Source: Clavaria fumosa (taxonomy: Eukaryota; Basidiomycota; Agaricomycetes; Agaricales; Clavariaceae). Taken from it: 64,000 bases of DNA. The stretch is taken from the NCBI GenBank assembly GCA_951802425.1, contig OX637801.1, positions 1,426,001 through 1,490,000 on the forward strand, in the 5' to 3' direction. A program made the position numbers and the translations under genes. Below the pieces are notes generated by a model. The model searched no databases and was not told the DNA's origin. It saw only the letters and a list, made by a program, of their open reading frames with translations. This document shows, one piece after another, positions 55,126 to 64,000 of this stretch. The stretch's first letter is position 1, and the number at the start of each line of letters is the position of its first letter.

Positions 55126-58100
55126 ATGGCGGTCTTGTCTTTGCCTTTAACCTTTCACAACAGCTTCTGGTCCACTGGTTACAGGAAAGGCCTTGAAGTC
55201 TTGTTCAATAAGCTCGAGCAGGTGTGTTTACTCCACGTCGACCATGTCTTCCACTATGAAACTCACCCACTTCCTCAGGGCATTGCTGAAAACGAAGAGA
55301 TTCTTACTTTTATTAGAGTGTGTGGTCACATTCGTTGGTGACACTCAATTCTTTTAATCAACTCGTTTCCTCGTAGGCACGAGTCTACTATGAGAGTCAA
55401 TTAGGAGGCGCTTTGGCTTATCCTATGCCACTAGGCCGCCCTGGTGTGTTCATTCTTTTCAACTAGATTCATCTAACGTAGCTGCGCTCTCCAGGAATGG
55501 GATTCAATTTCGATGATGGAGCTTCCCTCCTTGTGACCCTTCGCGGTCTTCAGGCCGAGTCTATTATCCAGGGCAAACTTCACAAGGCCATTGCAAAGGA
55601 GCTGAGCGAAGAAGTGGCAGATCCTTTCGACAAGGTCGCTCAGCTTCACAAGGTGTGCCGGACTGCGGAGTCACACTGCCTCATGCCGATGACGACTCCC
55701 GCAGGAGAGACTCTTACAAAGCAGAGCGATGATCCTTGACGGCTGGCTAAAAGAGTATGAGACGTCTCAAGCAGAGGTCCACATCTCCCTGTTCGTTTCT
55801 AAACGTTCGTGCTCACGATCTTATTTGCCAGGTCGCGAAAACGAAGCAGGACTACCTAGACAAAACACGTCTCGCCGATGAAGCAGAGGATGAGTGAGCA
55901 TATCTCTTGCTCAACAAGACGCTCGCTTAATTGCACCAATTTAGTGCTAAATTTGCGCCCACGGCAGGCGTCGCCGATAACTATACTCCGCCTGTGCGCC
56001 CTAATATTGCCCCCAAGCGGAGCGCTACCATCTCAGAGCGCGTCACGCAGCGTCTCAGGGAGCTCCAGCTCGGAGGAACCGCGTTTCAACCTGTGCCCGT
56101 GCAAGATGAAGTCATCTTCTCCGCCTCGCCGCCCAAGGGCAGCAGCCGCAACCTCCCAAGCGGTGATGAGGCTGACACCGGCAGCGAAACGGAGCGTGAG
56201 GCGCCCCCGCCGCAGCCTAAGCCCAAGGTCGACAAGGGCAAAGGCAGGGCGGTCAACGGCACGACAAGCCCGCCTTTTACGGACAATCCGATTTCGATGT
56301 CGCCTACGTCGCTCTCGCCCGAGCTGACGCATGCCCCTGGAAGAATCAACACAAACGTCTCCCCTCCGCGTGCACCGAAGCGCATCGTGCTTGCTGGTGT
56401 CACGTTGCCCGCAGCCACGGTATCAATATTGCTTTCGCGTGCCGCTAAGGAGATGACTCTCCGCTCTGTTCGCTTTCCCCTCTTGGGCGAGTATACGGAC
56501 TGTTTCACCGGCGAGGAGTTTGTGGCTTGGCTCAACGAGCACGCTACGGCGTTCGGAGGCAGCTGGGACAGCGCTGAAGAGGCTGCAAGGGACTTGACGG
56601 AGAAGGAGGGATTATTGAGGAAGATCGGCGAGCTGGGAAATTCGTTTGTGCCCTCGAGTGATGCTTTCTATCAGTTCAGGCCCAAGGCACGTTTACGCCC
56701 AATGTACGATTCCACAGTTTCGCTCATAGAACGGTAATGGGGGAGTAGGCATTTGATTTAGGGAACATCAAGGCTACCGAACAAGATAGCACGCCTGTCG
56801 CTCTCAGCCCTTTGGCACCTGTTTCCGGCGGTCTTCTCAAGCGTTCGAACACTATCGTAAACATGGTCAGCAAGGCTCTCAACAACGCTGCTCCCGCCAA
56901 CGTCGAACTTGCACATGTCAGAGCGAGGCATGAAGCTGAAGATGCTGATAAGCTATACCGCGTTGCCGTGCGCACGCTCGACAGGCGCCGGCTAGCGCTC
57001 GAGGAGAAGATCGAGAACACGCTCAAGATGCTGCGCAAGTGGGAATCCGAACGTTTGAAGGGTATCAAATCCAGTAAGTGCACCCCATATAGTAGTTTCC
57101 GATTTTACTGAGGACAGAGCCGTTCCTCTACTGTGCTGGTGAGGTAGCCTTGCTCAAATACCAGGAGACCCTCAACGTGTTGCCTAGGGGATACGACGCG
57201 TCGTTCACGCACTCCTCAACTCTCTTGGAGTCCTTCAATGCCGAGTCAGACCTTCTTGTACTGATCGAGCGCTATCGCACCGGTCCGTTCAGACCTGTGC
57301 CGCACATGTACGAGCCGATCGCGCACGATGAGCTGGATGTCGTATTCGGGATCGACCTGCGCAAGTGGGCAGACTTGTGGGGCTCGCCTGCCGTCGCTGT
57401 CGGTAGTGGTGGTGACGGTAACTACGAGAAAAAGGGCGAGCTTGTGCCGCCTGTGTACAGTGCGCTGTTGAATGGCCTACGCGAGGCGTACACGCGGCTG
57501 CCGAGCGACGTGGAGCGTCGCAAGGCGTGGATATATGAGGTCCCGCTGGTGACCGTGCACCACCTTCGTGAGGCCCTGAACGCGGTGATTCCTGGGCAGC
57601 CGATCCCACAGGAACTGTTCTCGCATTATGACGCGCCCGTGATTGCGAATGCGATCAAGCTGTGGCTGTTAGAACTCGACCCGCCCTTGGCCCTGTGGGA
57701 AGGGTGGGAGGAGTTTAGAAAATTGTATCCTGCCGGTGCGTCGGCTTCTGTTACGCTGTGCCGCAGCGCAGGCTTGCCCTTGAAATTGCTCAATCTTGTT
57801 TTCACAGTTGGCTCTGCTTTCAAGTCGGAAACTGAAACAGCTGCAGAGCAACACATTCAAGATGTGCGCCAGGCTTTGTTGAGGTTACCGCGTGTGCATT
57901 TATACGTCTTAGACGCGCTCGTTACACACTTGAAGACGTGAGTTGAAGTCGTCCGTTTCGGCGTAGCTTCCCTTCCCTAATTACGTTTCTGCAGACTGGT
58001 CGAGACTACGAAGGTGGATGAGGAGAACGAGATGTACGTTTCGAAAGTCGCACTAGCCATTGGCAGAAGTGAGCACGTTTCCTTGATCAGCGGCAACTTC

Positions 58101-59175
58101 GGTTTTCTCAACTATGTCCTTCCCGCAGGCGTCATGAGGCCTAAGGTAGAGACTGAGATGACGGTTCAGGATCGTCACCCGACTCGTGAGTTTTCCTCTC
58201 CCGGCTTTTCCAAGTGTCGTTGATCAACCATCTCCGTTAGTACTCTTCATTGATCTCCTCAAACAATATGACGCTATTCTCCCCCCAACTATTTCTCGCA
58301 AAAAACGAGAATCCGAACGCAAAACTCCAATCAGAAAACGCACTGCCCCTATCGACATGCGCTTGAGCAGGAGCCGGATCTCCATTGGTGCGGACGCGAA
58401 GCAGCTGCTCGCCGCACAGCAAGCCGCTCAGAATCCGTCTTTGAGATCGAGGCAAGGGCATTCTGGATCGATCACGTCGCCCCCACTTGTCCCACCCACA
58501 CCGCCCGCTACAACTGAGCCTATCCCTTCTATCGTGCTCACCGAAGACAACAAACCGCTTGGGCCCATCACAACTGTGCCCGCAAAGCAGGAAGACCTAC
58601 CACCCCGACCCACGTTCAAGGAGCCTCCTCCCGAGTTCGAGGACGATGTGTCCATCAAGCAGCCGAGTTCCACCCCGCCCAGCATAGCCGAGCCTCCCGC
58701 GGGGGAGATAGAACGGAACATCGATACCAACGGCAACAACCCAGCGACGCGTGTGTCTGTCACGCCTCCGACGCCTGAGGTGCCTGCGTCGGACCACGAC
58801 TCGCGCAGCTCGTCGCCGTCCAAGACGGATGCGGTGCTGCGGCAGTCCCTCTCCCGGACGTCGTCGTCGGGGGTGGGTGGCGTGCCGCCGCCCCGGGGCC
58901 CGCGTATCACACGCGGACCTAGAGTCTTAGGTGCGCCTGCGTCGTCGTCGGGCTTCGTTGGGAGAAGTGTGAACCGGCATTCCATTGCCGGGGCGCCGCC
59001 GACCCCCGACTCGCCCCCCCCGAACCCTAGGAGGATGTCGTCTGGGTACGGGTCCGGCGGGTCTGGATCGCGCCCGGGCTCCCCCTCGCAATCACCTTCG
59101 CGCCGTCAATTGGACAGTAATAAGGGCCGCCAGTCACCAAGGAGTAGTCTGTCGAGGGGAAGTGGAGAATACTAG
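55126..59175 (+). CDS. RGD2: F-BAR/DEP/RhoGAP protein, Rgd2-like
   Basis: Membrane-curving Rho regulator; yeast Rgd2 acts on Cdc42 and Rho5. First exons encode the F-BAR start: MAVLSLPLTFHNSFWSTGYR, GIAENEEILTFIRARVYYES, LVTLRGLQAESIIQGKLHKA. A long Ser/Pro linker then a DEP domain (RSVRFPLLGEYTDCFTGEEF, VAWLNEHATAFGGSW, about 56450-56690). The F-BAR second half resumes with NNAAPANVELAHVRARHEAE and LALEEKIENTLKMLRKWESE (about 56870-57070): DEP is inserted in F-BAR, as in Rgd2. RhoGAP domain from VFGIDLRKWADLWG (about 57345) through LPRVHLYVLDALVTHLKT and LFIDLLKQYDAILPPTISRK. Disordered Ser/Pro tail. About 8-10 introns; TAG 59173-59175. The usual GAP arginine finger is not visible. Confidence 0.87.
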
Positions 59176-59220
59176 GGCAACTTTGCACGGACGAAGGCGG
59201 ACCCAGATTGTTTTGGTTCT

Positions 59221-59591
59221 TGTTGCAGGGATATCCACAAGATGTGGTGATTTGATCTACTATGAACTTTTGTTTGTGCTAATTAGTTGCACCATATGCT
59301 CATGCTTTATGCATCAAGATAAGTACATGACATTTATAAGTTTGCTCCATCTGAGCTCTTGATGCCTGATTTCTCAAGTCCCTTTGGACACATAACCCCA
59401 TGTGTAGTAGTTGCCTCAATCTCTGCTACTTACACACCTCACTCTTCTCTGCTTGTTCTGTTACATGAATCATGTGTGTGTGCCTCTTTCCTGGTGACTC
59501 ATCCCTTTACATATATTGATATATTGTACAAAGGGCTGGGCTGTTCCAGTTCAAGTCCTCTTTTCTATGCAGCAGGAGAGTGGTATCAGAG
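59221..59591 (+). mobile_element. possible Copia LTR remnant with primer-binding site
   Basis: TGGTATCAGAG at 59581-59591 equals the usual Copia primer site, complementary to the 3' end of initiator tRNA-Met. It is preceded by about 350 bp that begins TGTTGC (59221) and ends near ...ATGCA (59571), as a 5' LTR would, starting 45 bp after the Rgd2-like stop. No gag or pol follows and no second LTR was found here, so it would be a truncated relic. Confidence 0.4.
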
Positions 59592-59742
59592 GACAGAGGT
59601 TGTGAAGTTGCAGGAGGGGAGGTTTGAGAAAGAAAGGTGGAGATGGATTCAAGGGATGATAAAGGTCAAAGTTCCCTTTCCTATGCAGCAGAGGCAGGTA
59701 AGAAGCCTTTTCACCAGCCTCATTCAGCATCAACAACTACTT

Positions 59743-60239
59743 TCAATGCAGGTTGTCACTTGGCAGCCACAAAGTGACCCTAAGGGTACTCTTGAAGCTT
59801 TTCTTCAGCTTCATATCTGTCTGTGTAAATGTCTTGACAATGTCCCATCCTGCAGGATCAAGAGTAGTTGGAGGCCCCAGAAGGTCTCGGAACTTGGGTG
59901 CATCAGCAAAAACCTGGTGTGGGAATTGGACTGTATGGTCATCACAGTGATAATTCATATTCTGTCACATGAGTTGCTGTCATGTAAATACAAGGACTAC
60001 TGTATTGAGGACATCTGGGTCTGGGCAAAGATTTCTACATCTGCAGTAAAGGAATCTGGGAATTTCTTCCAAAAGGTTGATCTAGGAGTCCAGATGAGTC
60101 CAAAGGGACTTAACTTACTACCATTAGATGTACTCATCCACTTCACCATCCCACCATTGCTTGGAAGGGGTTTTACACTTATACTTCGGCATCCATAAGT
60201 AACCGAGCTTTCTGCAGATGTTCTCATGGCAAAAGACAT
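59743..60239 (-). other. gene-like fragments, unknown
   Basis: Two minus-strand stretches in different frames look coding: one with VKPLPSNGGMVKWMSTSNGS and SPFGLIWTPRSTFWKKFPDS (60239-59997), the next with MNYHCDDHTVQFPHQVFADA, PKFRDLLGPPTTLDPAGWD (59958-59743). Plausible as exons of a lineage-specific gene or a repeat fragment. The plus-strand open frame over the same region (59359-60198) has a less natural composition. Confidence 0.3.
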
Positions 60240-61690
60240 TCAAAACCAAAGAATGAATATATTAGCAAAGCATGATTAAATAACCCAGGAGAGATGTTGT
60301 GTGGTCGACAATGCAAGGTACAAACAAAAATGTTCCTAGACAAGATGATGATGTACTTGATCAAGTTGGCAGGAAACGAGCTGGAGCGAGAAGTCAGTGA
60401 GAATTCTGCCATTTCTGCGAAGGGAATGTGAGCCCCCCCCAGCTTAAACGCACCCGCTTCGGCAGCCATCTCCTCCGGTGTCTTTTTGAAAGCAACAATG
60501 CCTATGAGGACAAACCCCACCAGTGTGGCGACCTCGAACAGGATCCAAAAGATTGCCCATCCTGCATAAAATGCGGAGGAACCGATTCATTTGCTGAAGT
60601 TGAGTGAAGAAAAACAGAGCCTTACCGTGTGGCGAAGTTCTTGGGAAAAGGAGTGCGAACTGTGTTGCGTCTGAGTCGTTGGCTTTGTGGAAAAACTTGT
60701 CATCGGTTATGTCCCCTAAGACCATGCATGTCGCAATGAGCAATGCGCGACATTATTGGTAAGTTAATGACCACGAACAAACGACATAGAATATGCTACA
60801 AGTACAATTGATGTTGAGCTTTCGTACAAGGAGAGATAGAATGCTCACTTCATGACGCCGATGAAGAGGCAATACCATCTTAGCGCTGCACTGAGCGCTA
60901 GTCAAAAGCTGTGGCGCGGTAAGCTTGATAGCGTCGCGAACGTACGCATGATTAATGAACCAGAACCCAACCAGCAGACCCTCGTACAACAAAATGAGCA
61001 ATATCGTCCTGGACTCTCCGCTAATCAACACGAAATAATACACCGAAAGGAATCTTGCCACTCACAACTTGTCTCGGACAAGCACCAAGGGACAAATGAG
61101 TCCCATGCCGACAGTGAAGCTTAGAATTTTGGACAAGAGGGTGTCCCACCCGGCTAACACGAATAACCCGCCGAAAAGGGTCGACCCAAGATAGCCAGCA
61201 GTCAAGATGATTCGTGGGTGGCCACCTTCTACGATGGTCGCCCCACCCACTAATGGGTCTATTGAGACCCGTAGAATGGTGCCACCAGTAAGTATCGCCT
61301 ATGATGGTAAGATAGTATTATATATATAGAAGTATCCATAAGACAGACGCGCACAGCTGCGATGTGGCATAGCTCGTGGAAGCCGATAGTTAGCAGCTTG
61401 AGTGGGGTTATGAGAAGGCGTGCGCCTGGGATGTTCCACACGCCGAATATGACAACAGCATAGACTATGATCTAGCCGAGCGTCTTATCAATCGCCTTGT
61501 CGCTGGATGCGGATGTGAAACAAGCACGCACGACATATAGCACCACAACCTGGACATTATAAAGAGCCTCATTATTCATAGAGTCCGACGATCAGAAGGG
61601 TTTGCGTACTTGATCGTGAGATGGGGTAAGAGGACTTATTGTTGGCTGGGCCGACGCAATTGGACGTGATGGAGTGGGCGTAGCAGCCAT
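60224..61690 (-). CDS. M50B-like membrane metalloprotease
   Basis: Multi-pass protein of the fungal peptidase M50B-like family. Starts MAATPTPSRPIASAQPTISP. Exon joins: HDQ to VVVLY, then an intron at 61472-61534 removes an apparent stop and leads to IIVYAVVIFGVWNIPGARLL. Then PLKLLTIGFHELCHIAA with the zinc motif HELCH (near 61360-61380), GGTILRVSIDPLVGGATIVE, GHPRIILTAGYLGSTLFGGL, ALRWYCLFIGVM, DDKFFHKANDSDATQFALLF, GWAIFWILFEVATLVGFVLI. The order of motifs matches the family. Substrate unknown; ER or Golgi is typical for M50-type proteins. The last exon to TAA/TAG near 60224 may be too long; an alternative 39-nt intron near 60405-60445 keeps the same frame. Confidence 0.78.
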
Positions 61691-62283
61691 CACAGGGTTG
61701 AGTCGTGCAGCAAAGAAGAGGTCCCTACGAGGTGCAGAGTCGCACTGCGCAGAGCACGGGGTAGAGTGCTGGACGAGTATGACAGTGAGGACCGTGCGAC
61801 CGCCGAGTCACGTGGATCTTATGAACAGAGTGCAGCAGTCACGGCGTGACGCGGCAACCCCGACGCGTCGATCACGTGCTAGACGACCCAGTGAGGACCA
61901 GCCTCAGCCATGATGCATGATGGCCGGGACTAGCCTAAAGTTTGATTGTGTTCTAGTTCCCTCACCCCTCAGCACACCCATGGCCAGGATCAGGCCCGTT
62001 CGCCAGCTCCAATTTTCCTGCCGGACTCAGCGTGGCTCGCTCACATTCAGAGAACTAGTTTGCTCTCTCTGGCTCCAGCAATGGCACAGGCTCTTTCTAA
62101 GAAAAACCGAAAGGGACTTCATTGCACAGCACATCGTCACCCATGACTGGAGAGCCAACGTAGATAGTTAATACATGCACAAAATTAATTTTCATCATAG
62201 AAAAATTTATGGCACGCAAGTGCCAGTCAGGAGGCATTGTCAGGATAACGCAAGGGAAACAGTCAGAAAGATAATTGTCGGGA
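61691..62283. other. intergenic
   Basis: Upstream of the M50B-like gene and downstream of FIS1. Short open frames look random. No RNA or repeat recognised. Confidence 0.45.
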
Positions 62284-62969
62284 TTATTTGCGGGTGGCTC
62301 GCCGTATGAGACCTGCGACTAGTAGCGTTCCTACTGCGGCGACGCCCCCAGCCAGAGCCATCCCGATGTAACCCTCTGCGACATTGATTGTTTCAGGAAT
62401 CGAAAAGAAGTATAAGAAAAAAGACAGACCTCGTGCAACGCCTTTGTCAATTAATGCAGCGAGTGACTGCGCTTGAAGATTCGATGGCTCTTTCTCCATG
62501 AGGAGCGCTATCGCACGCAGTGGATAAATAGACGCAGAAGCATCTGTGATCAGGGGCCTACACACCGTTAAATTTCTTCGCCTCGTCGTAGTTACCCATT
62601 TTGTAGTGTCCTAGAGCCATGTAATATAGACACTCCCTTCTCCGAGACGGTTCAGCTCGATAAATCTCTGTAAACTCAATTTACAATGAAGAACCATCTG
62701 GAGATGATTCACTCCCACCTTGTAGCAACCGCACGCCCTCGACCTGATGCTCACGCTTCGGACTCTTAACGAGACCCCAAGCATAGTTGAATTTTGTCTG
62801 CACCGTAACATGCGACTGAGAGTATTCCTTCTGATACTGTCGACGGAGCACCTTTGCAACATATGAGTGAAATTGGCCACGGTCGGGATATGCCATTCAA
62901 TCTTACCTCGAACTCGTCGTAAGAAAGGGACACTTCAGCATCCGCTGCGTAGGGAAGTTCTGTGGGCAT
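62284..62969 (-). CDS. FIS1: mitochondrial fission protein Fis1
   Basis: Tail-anchored outer-membrane receptor for mitochondrial and peroxisomal fission. Starts [20 protein letters not shown]. Introns removed, the TPR-like helical domain reads [77 protein letters not shown]. The C-terminal helix [20 protein letters not shown] with GLIRRATRK is the tail anchor plus basic end; TAA 62284-62286. About 155 residues, normal for Fis1. Divergent from the U2AF gene, 246 bp between starts. Confidence 0.94.
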
Positions 62970-63215
62970 TTTCGCAGAATGCAGACAAGAGGCTCCTCGT
63001 CGCCGGCCAAATGACAGCGCTGCGGCCGAGTGTTCCCACGGCTGGTCACGCGTTTTGCAACTCGTTCAATTTGCACTCACGCCTCAACATCCTCAACGCT
63101 CGACCTATAGCCCTGCAATTTTACATTCACCCTTGCCAGTAACGAGTGTTTGATACCGCTGGTAAGCAATTTCTCATTCTCTTGCATGTCCTTGACTCTG
63201 CAACCCCAACCAGTC

Positions 63216-64000
63216 ATGGACGGCATAAAGGATGACAGAGGTGACTACTTTCTTTCCCCGTTCTTCTCTTCATGTTTTTCTTTACGACTACGAGCTCAAT
63301 TGGTGCATTCTCGCCCTTGCACCACGTAACAGCTAGCTAGCTGGTCTTTTTGTCGTTGTCGCTCCCACCGCCCTCGCCGAACCATGCCGCCCTAACCCAC
63401 CAGCATCCGAACCTCCTTTGACTTACCCACTCCGATTTTGTTTCTTTCCATAGAACATGGAACATACCACGAAGAGCAGCGCCATCGGTCACACAGACAT
63501 GACGACAGACATCGCGTAGACAGAGACAGAGATAGGGAAAGGGATAGAGACAGAGGCGGAGACAGAGACGGCCACAGGGATAGAGACAGGGATAGAGACA
63601 AGGATAGGGACGGTGACAGGTATAGGAGAGAAAGGGAGAGAGAACGTTATCCCCGCGAGAGGCGCGATGACCGTTATGGGCCCCGCAACGTCCGGGATGA
63701 CGGCCGCGCCCACTTCGAAGAGCCTCGCCGGGAATTCCGAGCACCCCGCGACGACGACATCAGCAACAAGTTTGGCGGAATGCGGCCTCCGAGGGATGAC
63801 GGCGAGCGCATCAACATGCGACCCCCGCGGGAAGACGGCGGCGAGCGTGGCGGCGGGAGGAGAGGAAGGCAGAGGGACGGTCCCGCATCGCCTGAAAGGC
63901 GCAGTCCTACTCCGGAAGGAGCCCTTCCGTTGTCCCAGAGACGCAGAAAGGCCTCTGGATGGGACGTTCACGCGCCCGGATACGAACAATACACGGCTAT
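63216..64000 (+). CDS. U2AF2: U2AF large subunit splicing factor (5' part)
   Basis: Binds the polypyrimidine tract at 3' splice sites. Exon 1 is MDGIKDDR (63216-63240); after an intron ending at 63453 the frame continues EHGTYHEEQRHRSHRHDDRH. An Arg-Asp-rich stretch follows (RDRDRERDRDR and so on, about 63520-63640), equivalent to the RS domain. Then ISNKFGGMRPPRDDGERINM, and near the edge RRRKASGWDVHAPGYEQYTA, a motif found just before the first RRM of fungal U2AF large subunits. The RRMs lie beyond the window. Short Glu/Asp-Arg dipeptide runs replace Ser-Arg here. Confidence 0.8.

Noticed and set aside
59359..60198. 279-codon plus-strand frame as a gene
   Set aside because: Composition is Cys/His/Trp-scattered with no recognisable motif, and the minus strand over its second half looks more coding.
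61472..61534. In-frame TAG that would make the M50B-like gene a pseudogene
   Set aside because: It is the end of a 63-nt intron with GT...AG ends; removing it restores the family's sequence.
63337..63989. Minus-strand frames over the U2AF exon
   Set aside because: Arise as the complement of Arg-Asp repeats; the plus strand gives the conserved ASGWDVHAPGYEQY motif.

Overview
The window is from a filamentous basidiomycete, most likely an Agaricomycete. Evidence is the dense gene packing on both strands, many 45-90 nt introns, and families of that lineage: a LIM-RhoGAP of Lrg1 type, a GATA factor with a Pro/Ser-rich body, a dye-decolorizing peroxidase, an M50B-like membrane metalloprotease and a Ty3/Gypsy chromovirus. 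All calls come from reading the sequence and translated segments; no database search was run. Exon joins were made by eye, so inner boundaries may shift by a few codons.

Layout. 0-11 kb: Lrg1-like LIM-RhoGAP (+), a small membrane-anchored protein (+), an SLC35F-type transporter (-), a GATA factor (-). 11.6-15.2 kb: a decayed partial DyP peroxidase copy beside an intact one (-). 16.8-18.2 kb: 3-ketoacyl-CoA thiolase (-). 18.5-36.7 kb is conserved housekeeping territory: multi-BRCT Rtt107/Brc1-like protein (+), MMS2 (-), HSE1 (+), DAP3/mS29 (-), ribosomal protein eL37 (-), an unknown protein (+), a Bud6 N-domain protein (+), a long disordered protein (-), prephenate dehydrogenase TYR1 (+).

37.4-49.6 kb is one nested mobile-element structure. 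A chromovirus on the minus strand has 580-bp LTRs, a perfect 5-bp target duplication (ACAAC), gag, pol with a C-terminal chromodomain, a polypurine tract, and what looks like a Tf1-style self-priming site in place of a tRNA primer site. It is interrupted between an upstream AUG-less ORF and gag by a 5.58-kb near-perfect palindrome. That palindrome is a foldback-like, non-autonomous element flanked by TA, with arms built mostly of 33-bp tandem repeats. It is the most unusual object in the window.

49.8-64 kb returns to housekeeping genes: mitochondrial rhomboid protease (-), a METTL21-type methyltransferase (+) only 45 bp away, mitoribosomal mL44 (-), an F-BAR/DEP/RhoGAP protein of Rgd2 type (+), a possible Copia remnant, an M50B-like protein (-), FIS1 (-) and the 5' part of the U2AF large subunit (+, runs off the edge).

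Themes: two Rho-GTPase regulators plus a Bud6 domain (polarity, cell wall), several mitochondrial proteins (DAP3, mL44, rhomboid, FIS1) and DNA-damage tolerance genes (RTT107-like next to MMS2). The LTR differences and the pol stop codon are all CpG-to-TpG type, and a nearby TYR1 fragment is rich in C-to-T/G-to-A changes, suggesting methylation- or RIP-like decay of repeats.
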